Of a DNA stretch of 64,000 nt, positions 10,786 to 21,643 are shown in pieces. The first letter of the stretch is position 1; the number at the start of each line of letters is the position of its first letter. The notes under the pieces were generated by a model. The model did not search any database. It had not been told where the DNA came from and worked only from the letters and a program-made list of their open reading frames with translations. Both the position numbers and the translations under genes were made by a program. Source of the DNA: Galeruca laticollis. Its lineage: Eukaryota > Arthropoda > Insecta > Coleoptera > Chrysomelidae. The stretch is from assembly GCA_963921935.1 (NCBI GenBank), contig OY998175.1, positions 178,781,262-178,845,261 on the forward strand, written 5' to 3'.

Positions 10786-12354
10786 ATATAAACGACTTGC
10801 ATATTATTATTGTTGAAACAATTTTCAAGAACTATTGCGAGACTTAATGACCTCAGGCAGACGGAGTGGGATTATAATTTCAGAGATAATTCCCCTATGT
10901 GACTATCCCCTATTTTAAAAACGATATTTTGCAGTGAGAATTGATACGATCTCCCCAATTGGACGAATTACCAATAAGTAAATGCTCCGACTTCTGACTA
11001 TAATTTGATTGTTTAACATAAATATTTAATTGGTAATTCAAATAAGGACTTGAATAATTTAGTCAGTCTGATATTATCCATATTATTTACTTAATATAAA
11101 GGTTAATTTTTCATTTTTTTTGGGATAGGTTACTCCACCCGTCACCATGCGCTATTGTCAAAATGTGCTTTATTTCTGAAAACTGCTCGAAAAATATATA
11201 ATAAACTGATGTAGAAAATGTAAAGTAACATTGATTTGCAACGAAAATAATGGTCATGAGGCATATGATGTTATTGAAAGATGACAATGGAGGACATACA
11301 GCAAAAGTTTCTTGCGTTTAAGTTGTTGATGTACCTACATGTTTTTAATAATAAAGTTATTCTCCTCTATGTGTTATATTTGCAAGAAATTGAATTATTT
11401 GAACCAGAAAACTTCTTTTCACTGGTAGAGTTGACATTTGCATTTGATCTTCATTTTTGAATTTTCAAAGTTGATAATTATGCATTTTAACAATATGAAA
11501 TACCAAAATAATTCAATTATTTTTGTTTTACTGGCCAGTTTCTATTCATAAGTATATTGTATAAGTAAGTCAAAATTAAATATAATTCAATATACCCTTT
11601 TTATATAATTAGTGCACTTAGTGGGTGGATTCTCAATACCAGGTCTTCCACGAATGATGAGCAAAGAAAAATGTGATTCTCATTGATTGGTGTTGAAAAA
11701 GATGATATAGTTCCATTGCTTCTCTCATTTTCTCAAAGTGATATCGTCGTTACAGCAAATGGTGTAAAATATATTAAAATCTAGTGCAAATCCACTACTT
11801 TCATGTCGAGCATTCATTTTAGTATCCTCCAGGTACACAGCCCTATTAAAGATTTCTAATAATTCCTATTGGATAAAGAAGTACATATTAGAATAGTCAC
11901 TTAAAATTATCAGTTCAATAGATAATCAAATATTAATTTACTTACAGTTCGAGCTCGACTAAAAAAAAGTCAACTGCAGAAGAAAGGATTGATGAAAGTA
12001 CTAGACTCGGGCAAAAGGAATAGTATACATGAGTATATGATCTTTGGATTTTTAGAAGGAACATTGATTAATATTGTACTATAGAAGTTATATCCCCATT
12101 TTTGTAATTTTCCTGAGAATCAGAAAATAATGCAGTGCAAATGGTATAAAAGGATCCTTCTTCATCGGCCACACTGACTGCTTCGGAAAGTGAAGTAGAA
12201 GATATTCTTCGTACCTCCAAAATATTACAGATCCATCATATAGTAGTTACCACAAAATCATTCAATCTCAGGAAAGTTATTATTATTCATAAAGAGTAGC
12301 ATTTCATATGAGAAAATTATAGACGCAATTTTTTTCATTTGTTTTATTTTGCTT
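10786..12354. other. Non-coding sequence left of a P-like remnant
   Basis: No recognisable coding segment was found. Some of it may be decayed 5' sequence of the P-like remnant that starts near 12355, but no THAP domain (C-x4-C ... C-x2-H) is readable. Confidence 0.35.
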
Positions 12355-13560
12355 CAGAAAGGTGATATGGAAAGTTCCAATTTTTCCACACCGAAAAAAA
12401 GAAGGAAAAATTTGAAAATGATCGAAGCTAAAGTTGGAAGAGATGAAAATAAGATTCGTTCATTACAGCAGTGTCTTCTGTCGACAGATGAGAATCCACC
12501 GTAGTGGTAGGAATGTTTTTAGGCTTATTTCAGAATGAAATAGGGCTATTGTAGAGAGTAGCATGACGCGACTTCGGAAAAATTTCAATGCAGTTTTTCG
12601 TTTTGGTGTTCCTAGATGCCAAAATCACCCCCGTTATAACGGAATTTGTAAGCACGATAGAGGGCGTATTTTTTGACGGATCGAAACCAAACTCGCTACA
12701 AAAATCGGTTAGGCCAAAATCTTGGACGAGTTCGCTAATGAGCCAAATTGGCGCAGTAAAAACAAAATGGCGGCCTGTCAAGGTTGAAAAAAAATCGTAT
12801 TTCCTTTGTTTTTCATTTGACGTAAAAAAGTTACTGAGCTTTTTCATAGACCTTAACACGTTCTACAGCTTTTGTATTTAACATTTTTCTCTAAATCGTA
12901 CATTAAAACATTTATTTAAGAAAATTCACAAATTAACCAGAAATTTTTTTTTTTTTTGTTTTTTTATTTGATGCCAAAATGTTACATTGGTTTTTTGTAC
13001 ATCTCAAAACATTCTATTACTTTTGTATCTAATTTTTTATTTTGGGTTTTATGCAAAAATGTTACTGAAATAAGCCTGTCCAATTGGTCCTGTGCCATTG
13101 GGATTTTTTAATATGAAGGCTGTTACTGAATTAATTTTATCCCCAAGACGATGACACTTAATGAAAAGTTTGTGCAATTTTTAAGGAATGTTGTCTTCGT
13201 TATTAGAAAAGAATAATCTTACCATTCAATTCATACATGGCATTATGTCAAGTGTGAGTGAATTTCATTTGAAGTTTATATGTAGATAATATAAATAAAC
13301 TATAGTATATTTTACAAAGTATTTTATAATTTTCTTTTGCAGGCATGAGCTTTAGGACCTGCTACAAGTATCTTTGATAGGATGATGAAAGGATCAAGTA
13401 CTCAAAAGTACGAACCAAAGTTGCCCTGACACTAGCGCTCTATTCACCAAGAGCATACAATTTTGTCAAGGATACATTCAATAAGAGCTATGCCACATTT
13501 AACTACTCTGTTAAAATGGTATATGTCAGTAGATGTTCAAAGAAATATAGGAGTAGGTCA
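12355..13560 (+). pseudogene. Degenerate P-element/THAP9-like transposase fragments
   Basis: After a splice-acceptor-like TTTTGCTTCAG at 12346-12356 comes a basic coiled-coil segment (STPKKRRKNLKMIEAKVGRD, then ENKIRSLQQCLLS). The matching position in the intact gene at 51.7-56.1 kb holds KIEELKAENKMLMKEI. Beyond a 557-bp insertion, 13405-13530 reads VALTLALYSPRAYNFVKDTF, then, after a frameshift, ALPHLTTLLKWY. This is the block that in the intact copy is CSLSLYFLGPKAYRHLQKSF. No catalytic core follows. It is a dead relative of the intact element, not a recent copy. Confidence 0.65.
12521..13077. mobile_element. Short inverted-repeat element inside the P-like remnant
   Basis: AGGCTTATTTCAG at 12521-12533 is matched exactly by its complement CTGAAATAAGCCT at 13065-13077. 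Internal near-repeats (TTTGACGTAAAAAAGTTACTG and TTTGATGCCAAAATGTTACA, each followed by a TTCTA..CTTTTGTAT block) look like subterminal repeats. The two overlapping open frames of about 100 codons inside have no recognisable domain. The CAGGCTTA-type tip would suit hAT, but I could not confirm an 8-bp target duplication. Confidence 0.6.
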
Positions 13561-14507
13561 ATATTTACTAATACTATTTAGTTTAGGAATGAGTAGTGAA
13601 TATTTTATAATTGTGGCATTGATAACAAAAGTGCGTGCTACTTTTACTATTAATTATATAAAAATTTATTGAAAGTCTGTCAACGGTATTGACGACAAGC
13701 AGTTGTGTTCTAAAATAAAGTGTTTTATTATATAATAGGAAAATCTCGTCTCGTTGGTCTCGCTCGAACCACTATTAAGAACAACATTCGTCAAGCTATA
13801 GCTATCATATTCATCGATATGTTGGATTAAGTTGAACGAAACTGTAGATTAACGCAGTGTATTGACAACAACAGACTCCACTTGCTCTGCTCCACTTTGT
13901 ATAATAATTTCTTACTTATCTGGATTGTCAAATACGGAGTTATTGCGTAGTCACAGTTTCTTATCGGCATAATCATATAAATTCGTCAATAAATACTCCA
14001 CTGAAAAATATATTTGATTTTCGACAATTCATTTTACAATTCTCAGTTCAAAAACTAGATTATTGAACTGATTAGTAAACTTTATCACATTCTTTATCGA
14101 AATGCCCTCCAACAAACTACCTACAAGATATTTATGCAACTATAACTAACAACAAACCGGAGTAGTCGACACGTGCTATTATTTCATGAATTTAATCTGC
14201 GCCGTTTCTCCAGTATGCAACATTTACTCGACCTTTACAGTTTTTAGCATATTTTAATATTTGCATTATCACACTAACATAACCCCACACCTCCGAAGCG
14301 GAATAAGCTATTTTTTATTAACAAATGATTATGAGTATGTATAGAATAGATGATTAAATATTATTCCTTGCCTTCTTTATTTAGAAATTATCAAATCAAA
14401 TGTAAGTAGCTGTGCGTGGGTTCTGTTGAAACATAATTATTATAATTTAGAGTCATTCATAATGCAATTTACTTGTTGATCTTTCAATATTGTATGAACA
14501 TTCAAAA
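13561..14507. other. Non-coding sequence
   Basis: I can support no gene or repeat in this stretch. Confidence 0.35.
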
Positions 14508-14610
14508 ATAAAATAAGTAAAAAGAACTTTTTTAGTTAAACGGTTTTATTGATAATTATGTTGTAGTTAACCGTTAAACTTAGAAAGTATTTTTTACTTA
14601 TTTTGTTTTT
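14508..14610. repeat. Hairpin (inverted repeat), ~36-bp arms
   Basis: AAAATAAGTAAAAAG...AGTTAAACGG is followed after a ~25-bp loop by CCGTTAAACTTAGAAAGTATTTTTTACTTATTTT, its imperfect complement. It is probably a small foldback MITE. Confidence 0.75.
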
Positions 14611-14642
14611 AGTCAAAGTTATACATTCATACATTAAATATA

Positions 14643-14757
14643 ATTCAAGAAAGGAAATTTATTATATTAAAAGGTATAAATTATTGAAAATAATTAAGAA
14701 TAATAATTCATTATAATATTATTCCTTTTAATATAATGAATCTCCTTTCTTGAATTA
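14643..14757. repeat. Hairpin (inverted repeat), ~33-bp arms
   Basis: AATTCAAGAAAGGAAATTTATTATATTAAAAGG pairs with CCTTTTAATATAATGAATCTCCTTTCTTGAATT, separated by about 50 bp. It sits immediately left of R copy C and is distinct from the hairpin at 14508. Confidence 0.8.
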
Positions 14758-14766
14758 GATTTGAAG

Positions 14767-15800
14767 ATAAAAATAAACGGTTTTAAAGATTAAAACTAAC
14801 TTTTCCGCATCTGTGGCCCCGGACAATATTCTATCATAAAATTCATACTTGAATACACTTCGGGGGATGTATCGTGCTAACAAACCGAAATTGCTCCAAA
14901 AATAACCAAAAATTTAGTATATCTGGATTCATAGGACCCGCTGTACTCGCTCTAGTGAACTGAAAATCAATAGGGTACACCTTGAGAAAATCAATAGGGT
15001 ACGCCAGAGACACCTTGAATAATATTCAATCATAAAATTGATCAATCGTATACTCTCTGGAGGCTGTATCGTGCTAACAAACTGAAAATTCTCCTAAAAT
15101 GACAAAAATTTGGTACTTCAAGTACCATAGCACCTGTTGTGCTGGCTTTAGTGAGCTGAATATCGATAGGGTTTATCCTTGAGACGCTCTAACTAATATC
15201 CAATCATAAAATCGGTCACTTGTATATACTCCGGAGGCTGTATCGTGCTAACAAACTGAAACTTCTCCAAAAATTACAAAAATATCGTACTCAAAGTACT
15301 GTAGGACCTGCTGTATTGGCTCTGGTGAGCTGAAAATCAATAGGGTTTATCAGTGAGGTGTCATGAATAATATTCAATCATAAAATTTGTGACTTGTTGA
15401 ACTCCGGAGGCTGTATCGTGCTAATAAACTGAAATTTCTAAAAAAATGACAAAATGTCGTACTTCAAGTACCATAGCAACCGTTGTACTGACGCTGGTGA
15501 GCTGAAAATCAATAGGGTTCATCTGTGACATGTCCTTAACAATATTCCATCATAAAATTGGTGACATATTGCACTCCGGAGGCTGTATCGTGCTAACAAG
15601 ACATGTAAGGAAAAGTGGCCGACGACAACGACGACGACGACACACACAGGATTTCTTTTCTAAAAACCGTTTTTTCGTGTTGTTGTTGATGAAAAACGTA
15701 AAAATAACTCAAAAAATTTTTTCAAAATTCTAACTTTTTTTGGGGTAAACCAATACTTTTCTCGCATATTAGATAGGTTGAGTGGAAAAGTAAAATTATG
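14767..15800 (+). repeat. Family R dispersed repeat, copy C
   Basis: It carries the family 5' end (AAATAAACGGTTTTAAAGAT, then TAAAACTAACTTTTCCGCA) and monomers marked by GTATCGTGCTAACAA blocks at about 14868, 15064, 15239, 15414 and 15584. The tail holds GACATGTAAGGAAAAGTGGC, a GAC/GACGAC stretch, CGTTTTTTCGTGTTGTTGTT and ends GGTTGAGTGGAAAAGT. Monomer spacing is 171-196 bp. Confidence 0.9.
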
Positions 15801-16233
15801 ACGTGCATCAATCTTTATAAAGTATGAAGTATGACTTGTAATATTTAGCAAATGCAATTTTATGTACATAGGCAATAACATTAGGTACTCAGAATTTCAT
15901 AATCAAATGCCCCAGAAAAAGTTTGAGAATAACAACTGTTACAACTTATTTGCATGACAGGTACCATTGCCAAGAGAAAGGTTCGCATTGTGTAATGTCT
16001 TTTAGATTATTCACATTTTTAAATATGGAAATATTATTCCGTATTTTTAGGTTATGACTCATCCACTTTAACATAAAAAAATGTAATATAACAAGAAGTA
16101 TTTACCTATAAAACTAATTTTTAACACGCTATTACATATACATTTTAAAAGAAAATAAACCAGGCTAATGCTAAGAAAGTACAGATGAAGAGGAAAACAT
16201 GTATTATTTGCCTATTATATGTGTAACAATAGT
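15801..16233. other. Non-coding sequence
   Basis: No coding or repeat feature is evident. Confidence 0.35.
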
Positions 16234-16329
16234 GTATTTCGCACCTAGGGAAGAAAATATGTCATTCCAACCCGCGTGTAAGATACACACGGATTGGAAT
16301 GACATACTTTCTTCCCGTGGTGCGCATAC
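16234..16329. repeat. Compact foldback MITE
   Basis: CACCTAGGGAAGAAAATATG...TCATTCCAACCCGCGTGT is followed after AAGAT by the complement ACACACGGATTGGAATGACA...CTTTCTTCCCGTGGTG. Arms are ~40 bp with few mismatches and a loop of about 5 bp. Confidence 0.8.
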
Positions 16330-17268
16330 TTTTTTTCATATAACCTGCATTAAAAGTGTATTATGTCTGGACCCTCTTCCGATTCCTTCCAATTAACAAA
16401 TTTGTCGTAAGCATTCAAATACCTTATTTTAGATTTTTCAGGTAATAAATCCAAAGTTGTAGTTGTTTCTTTGTTAAAAAGATGTGGTGTACTTATAATT
16501 ATTGTATTCTTATGAGTTTCATTAAATGTGTACTTATATTATATATTATTTATTTTAGATGCAGTCAGTTTATTTGACAACTCCAAAGATTTTAAATAAA
16601 CAAAAGATACTCTGACAGGATCGAAAACAGGTTTGCAACTTTTCAGCGGGTAGAAAATCATCGTTATCTGTCCTTGAGAAGAAAACGATAATTTTCTGCC
16701 AGGCAATTCGCATTTGTCTGAAATTGACTAGTTTCGGGTGGCTCAGCAGGCATTAAAACTCGCACTTTCTATGTGGGTTATATTAAGAGATACTTGATAA
16801 AACTGGTGAACATGGTTTTGTTATTGAGAAATTGAGGGTTGCCAAAGAATTTCAAATTTTAATAAACGACTTTATGAAATAGGATTTATTAAAACATATA
16901 GAAACCCCATTTGCTTCGCTAGAAAAAAAAGAGTTAAAGATCACGCGGGGGAAAGGGGGCAGAACAGGGTAGTGAGGCAAAACCAGGTATTGCATTTTAT
17001 TTCATACCCGGTAGTACAATCTATACTCTGACGTTACAACTTAACACTACTGCCAGCGTTTTGTCAGGGATGTGATGTTATTTTTATTATTTTATGACAT
17101 ACTAGTTCATTATTGTGTTTTTATTGCTTAGTTACCAACTATCTAATGTCGTACTTTATGCCCATGCGGACATAAAGTTCACTTTATGGCCCGCGCGGGC
17201 ATAAAGAGAAATAATTTTTTGTTTGAATGAAACGACGAGTACTCAGTGTGTATTTTATTATTCAAATT

Positions 17269-17318
17269 CAGCTAAGCGCTTTCGGCCATTAGGCCATTCT
17301 CAAAGCTGTCGTCATAAA
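17269..17318 (-). ncRNA. Hammerhead-ribozyme-like motif with U3/A8 core
   Basis: On the minus strand: CAGCT (stem I), TTGAGAA (core), T, GGCC-TAAT-GGCC (stem II), GAAA (core), GCGC-T with A15.1 (stem III, self-complementary AGCGCT), T, AGCTG (stem I'). All three helices of a type I hammerhead are perfect. The core reads UUGANAA in place of CUGANGA, i.e. C3 and G8, which pair with each other in the active fold, are both exchanged to U3 and A8. The extra U before stem II is shared with the Penelope hammerheads at 21.3 and 52.6 kb. Activity is inferred, not shown. Confidence 0.5.
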
Positions 17319-18019
17319 AAATCCTACATCAGGTGTCAAAAAACATCAAATGCATACAAAATGAAGAAATGTTACATCATTATTGGAATAAAATGATTAA
17401 AAACATTAAAAATACCCTATCAAGAGGGTGTACAATTATATTTCACATAATGAAACGTCCTATTTAAAAGTGTAAACTCATTTAGTTTCTACTATGATAA
17501 AATGGCAATGTTATTAATTCAAACAGGATTTTTTAAAATGCTGATTTGTATTGAGATTGGATTACAATAACGAACTAGTATGACAAAAAAGTTTGTATGT
17601 ACCGCGGGCATAAACAGATGTGTATACCCTCGGGCGACTTACAAACCCTCGGGCCATAGGCCCTCGGGTTCGTAAGACGTCGCCCTCAAGGCATAAATAT
17701 CTATTTATACCCTTGGTACATAAAAACTATTTTACCCTTTCTATAATCCTCTCGTCACTCCGTCAATAAATGTTCTGTAACTATAGCCTGAAACCCCTGT
17801 TTCTGTAGTCTATTTGCATGAAAAATGTTTCCATTATAGATTAGAAATAAAACAATATGCATTAAATTGATGTACAAGTACACTCGGGGCAAAATCGGGT
17901 TAACATGGTTCTATATTACAAGAGAATCAAACCGTCGAAGCTGGTCACAGGACATAATGTTAAGGCAGTCTAAATCGGTTCAATGGGATATTAAAAAGCC
18001 ACAGTTACTTTCTGTCAGG

Positions 18020-18815
18020 AAGTCAAAATCTAGCTAAGAGCAAACCCTGGCAGAGTTGTCAGCCAATATCAAGTCGGTATAGATTATTTGCTCAAGCTTA
18101 CGCTAGAGCTGCCACTGTCCAAATAGTTGTCACTGGGTTTTCTAAAACTGGCATTTATCCTAATTAACCATCACGTATTTGGAGAGGTTGGCATTGTAGC
18201 TGCTCAGACATTAAATCGAATGCCTACAGACTTAACATAAGTTATAGAAATTCAAAGTTCACCAGTAGCTGGAACTTCCTGAAGAACGTCTAGGGAGATA
18301 TCACCAGAACTTAACTTCTCTAATCTATTACTAAGGGAAGCAACACCACCAAATCCAATAACTTCAAATCAACCAGAAGCTCTAGCGAAATATTTTATAG
18401 TCCGTAAAATGTGCTGTGTCTCCTAAGGAGTTCCTCATAGTAACAGACAAATCACTAACACAAAACTACGTCGAGGGAAGCTGCAATTTTGACTGATTCG
18501 CCAAATAAGAAGGAATTAGAGGCTTCTACGCTGCAGAAGGATAAATCAAGCAGTAAAGAGAAAGACTGTTTCTAAAGGGAAAGGAAACTTCTACAAAAAA
18601 ATAAAGGAAAATACGAAAAGGTCGACGGTGGATACGAGTTCGGATGAGGAAGATGGCACTATTGAAAACGTTGAAGGTAATAATACACTATGTCTCTTTT
18701 GTGGGGAAAACTACTCTATGTCACCTAGAGGTGATGAATGGGTAAAGTATATTTTGTGCGAGAACTGGGCACACGAAGGTTGTACTATTTGGCTGGAAGA
18801 GGATATGAGATGAGA
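18020..18815 (+). pseudogene. Pogo-like transposase C-terminal half with Cys/His finger
   Basis: Readable blocks, with stops and shifts between them, are NPGRVVSQYQVGRLFAQAY and ARAATVQIVVTGFSKTGIYP. They match the end of the DDE_1 domain of pogo/Tigger transposases (the GF.KTGIYP signature). Then comes a long Ser/Lys-rich hinge. The last open stretch (18628-18813) reads SSDEEDGTIENVEGNNTLC with a Cys/His cluster: CLFCGE, YILCENWAHEGC. That is the PHD-like finger found at the C-terminus of many insect pogo-like transposases. The N-terminal DNA-binding and catalytic parts are missing. Confidence 0.7.
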
Positions 18816-18936
18816 TTTTTTCTTCATTATTTCATTGATTTATTCTGTAGATGATATTTGTGGTATTCGTATCGGTTATAAATTAAAATTATTGAGTAAT
18901 AGACACTTTCTACCTTAGCTACTCGGTTCTGCCCCC

Positions 18937-19319
18937 CGTTCCACTACTTCTAATAAATAGTTTGTTGGTAAAGAAACAGTGATGAAGTTAATTTCAACTT
19001 AGCAGAAACGTTGGGAGAGACAGACGAATTAAAATAAAAGTACAGAGGGATATAACATAATTGACGTCAAAACTGGAAACAATTAGTCTTCCAAGTCTGT
19101 ATTCGGTTTCTCCATAGACAATTACTTCGAAAAGAAAAAGCCATGTTGACCTGTGTAAGAAATTTCCCGTTTGGAATGACAATAAGAATAATATAAATAG
19201 TCTTGTTTCAATTTTTTAACTATTTCTCGCGGAAATTGAAAATCTGAACAGATATATTAATAACAATTCCATCCTGAAGATGATATATCTCGTAAAGTAT
19301 TAACAATATAATAACTCAC
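18937..19319. other. Intron-side sequence next to the host exon
   Basis: This follows the donor site of the minus-strand exon and would be the start of its intron. No further exon was recognised here. Confidence 0.4.
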
Positions 19320-19821
19320 CTTCCTTTAAAATACGATCATATATTCTGTATGCATCGCAGTCTGTAATTCTCTTCTTGGCATTACCATCTAAAGACTTGC
19401 TTCTCGCTCTAAACTGATCGTCTTGTTCAGTGGTTTCACTTTCGCTGTGTCGTCTGTAACCGTTTTCCGACCTCCAATGTTGGATTTTTTTCCCGAAATG
19501 TTTCATCAATTCTTGAATAGAATGGTGATGATGATTTTTAGGCGTTTGAGGTTTAGGGGATGTGCCCAAATCCGGAGTGTCTGTTTTGGGCGCAGATAGA
19601 AAATTAGCATTCGGTATATCAATATTAGGTGTTTCCGGACAACTTTCGCTACTCAAACTCGGCGGCGGTTCAAATTCGAAATGGTAATGTCTATAGTTAT
19701 CTAAATGTCCCACACGGCCCGATAACACTTGATGGCTGGGAATATATTGATGGCGGTTAGGGTTGTACGACATCTGATGGCCGTTCTGCAAGTTCAACGG
19801 ATTGCTGAAGCTCTGCATCAC
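19320..19821 (-). CDS. Coding exon of a host gene, product not identified
   Basis: Translation from ATG at 19821 gives about 167 codons up to a consensus donor (exon ...GGAAG, intron GTGAGT) at 19320/19319. The protein start is Asn/Gln/Tyr/His-rich (QMSYNPNRHQYIPSHQV). A Pro/Ser/Thr-rich part follows (EPPPSLSSES, PKTDTPDLGTSPKPQTPK), then a His run with SIQELMKHFGKKIQHW, an FRARSKSLDG phosphosite-like motif, and DCDAYRIYDRILKEG at the exon end. Balanced codon use and lack of transposon motifs make this the best host gene candidate. The RSKSLD motif and low complexity suggest an intracellular scaffold or cytoplasmic regulatory region. I do not recognise the family securely. The first ATG lies 3 codons inside a context following an in-frame stop, so this is probably exon 1; downstream exons are not found to the window start. 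Confidence 0.7.
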
Positions 19822-21221
19822 TGAGCACTTTTATTTAAATAAATTGGCACTTTTTGAAAGTCAATTTCAAGTGTTCACAGTTGGATTTAGTAACGTCGTG
19901 ATTCTTAGTAGATTCTTCTAATTTGTTAAAATTAAATATATCAACACGATTTGTTTGATTGAGAACATTTGAAATTACATCTTTAAAATCAATATTTACT
20001 TATTAATACATTCACCGGCAAAATAATCGATCACCTCAAACAATTGATACAGTCTGCTTATTAATAAATTTGTTATATAACTAAATTCGATTTGATTGCT
20101 TTTTTCCATATTGTAGGTAAATTTATATGAAATCTAGCAAACCTAGCGTACGTCATTTTATACAGGGTGACACAATTGTGTTTTTTTACTCCAATTTTAA
20201 AACCACATATTGTGGAGTGTCATTCTTATTTTGTTGTCAAGACACATCGTTTCTTTGTAATTTCTTTTTATATTTATTTTTCAATCAAATAATATCGATT
20301 AAAACTGAAAAATACCTCAAGCAGATCCACAAATAATTCTGCGTTCAGATAATCTTCCTCCAAAAATTTCAGAATGTTATTAGTGCACTGAAATATCGCT
20401 GTTTGTGTTGATTGACCTCGTAATTATATTAAGAGAAGTTCAGAGGAACTCCGAGGAGATACGAGAAGATACAAGGAAATCCGGGGAGATCCAAGGAAAT
20501 CCAAGGGGGGATTCTGAGGAGAGTCAATCTTTTACCACAAAAAATCTCCAGTGGTGACCCCTCGCTTTTTCCTGTTGAGTACGAGAAGCAAAAATTCTTT
20601 CTCTTCTAACGTGAACAATCGATATTTGATTTTTGCATTCCATCTTCCAGAATTTTGGAAAACATATAAATTTAAGTCTATTGTTTACATTTTTACATTG
20701 AATGATTTAGCCGTCTTAGTCAGCTAATTAAATTTATAAATTCAGTGAAGTAAATTTGTAAGTATTGGATTTATTAATTACTATTTCTGGCCGATTGGAA
20801 ACCAAATTTTTTCATTGATTATTTTCGTGGTTTCTAGTTTCGAAAAATTTTGTATTGGGTTTGTAGAATAAGTTTGGGAACTGCGAATTGATTTATTGAA
20901 TTTTGCAGAGGACTTGCGTGCTTCTTGTTTTATCCAAAGTTTAAAAATAATTTTAATTTAATTAAAGTGTTGGGTTAAAATCATTTTATGTAAAATTTTG
21001 GGTTTTCTTTTCATTAAGTAGTAATTTCAGACTACATCCAAATTTCGGCGTTTCAATTTTTGTTTCTTTAAATCTTGATACAATTTGTAATAAAATCAAC
21101 ATTTAGAACGACACCATTGGGAAAACGATATTGACAGAATTTGTCAGAAATTTGTTTAGCGCTACAGTAATTTTTGCAAAATAATTTGCTATTTTTGTTG
21201 TAAATTATTTCTTGATTTTTT
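19822..21221. other. Upstream region of the host exon
   Basis: Presumed 5' untranslated and upstream sequence of the minus-strand exon. A purine-rich stretch at 20440-20530 carries irregular repeats of AGGAAATCC / GGAGATCCAA. No TATA box or initiator could be assigned with confidence. Confidence 0.35.
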
Positions 21222-21643
21222 AGTGTTTTTAAATGAAACTCACGGTCTCTAGTTAATTCCACAATATAATAAAAGTTATTGAAAATTCTAAAAAATTGAC
21301 AATTGTTTCGATAAATCAATATCATCGTCAGAATGACAGAAGTTACATTTCATTTTATGCCTACCTGATGTTTAGTAGTTATTTTTGGCTAGACCAAGAA
21401 GTAACGTAACTTGTGATTGGCTTAATATATGTTTATAGAAAAAAGAAGAAGATGTGATATTACAAATATTGAAGCTTAGATATTATTAGCCCTATGGTGA
21501 TATCCTGGATATCATTTTTCCAATTAAGATCAGTATAACTGTGCAATGATATAGAAAACCAGGAAAACTATATCTGCTGATCTTTACAATTATCACTTAA
21601 GAAGACAGTTTATTAGTAGAGAACTCCCTAGATTTAACTGTTA
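21222..21643 (-). mobile_element. Penelope-like element, 3' end only
   Basis: This 420-bp stretch is homologous along its length to 52522-52940, the non-coding 3' part of the Penelope-like element in the P-like intron. Shared blocks include TTGACAATTGTTTCGATA, ATCATCGTCAGAATGACAG and GATCAGTATAACTGTGCAAT. Similarity stops abruptly at 21643 just before the coding region, a typical 5' truncation by target-primed reverse transcription. Confidence 0.85.
21286..21342 (-). ncRNA. Type I hammerhead ribozyme of the Penelope element
   Basis: On the minus strand: stem I strand CTTCT..ATT, core CTGACGA, U, stem II GATA-TTGATT-TATC, core GAAA, minimal self-complementary stem III ACAATTGT, cleavage C, then AAT..AGAA closing stem I across an internal loop. 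Penelope-like elements are known to carry such hammerheads with very short stem III that may act as dimers. The second copy at 52.6 kb keeps the fold. Confidence 0.7.

Larger units (their letters stand above)
16955..18936 (+). mobile_element. Decayed pogo-like element with nested insertion
   Basis: GGGGGCAGAAC at 16955-16965 and its complement GTTCTGCCCCC at 18926-18936 flank the C-terminal half of a pogo-like transposase (18020-18815). Motifs of the type GGCAAAANCNGGT near both 16975 and 17888 resemble the iterated end motif of this group. The middle (about 17085-17880) is foreign: it contains inverted repeats (ACATACTAGTTCATTATTG and complement near 17566) and a hammerhead-like motif. Outer limits are approximate. 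Confidence 0.55.

Noticed and set aside
12530..12881. Overlapping open frames of 109 and 97 codons on opposite strands
   Set aside because: They lie inside a short inverted-repeat element and have no domain or splice context.
16590..16870. Possible N-terminal part of the pogo-like transposase
   Set aside because: The text (KSSLSVLEKKTIIFCQAI) is only vaguely similar and it lies outside the GGGGGCAGAAC termini.
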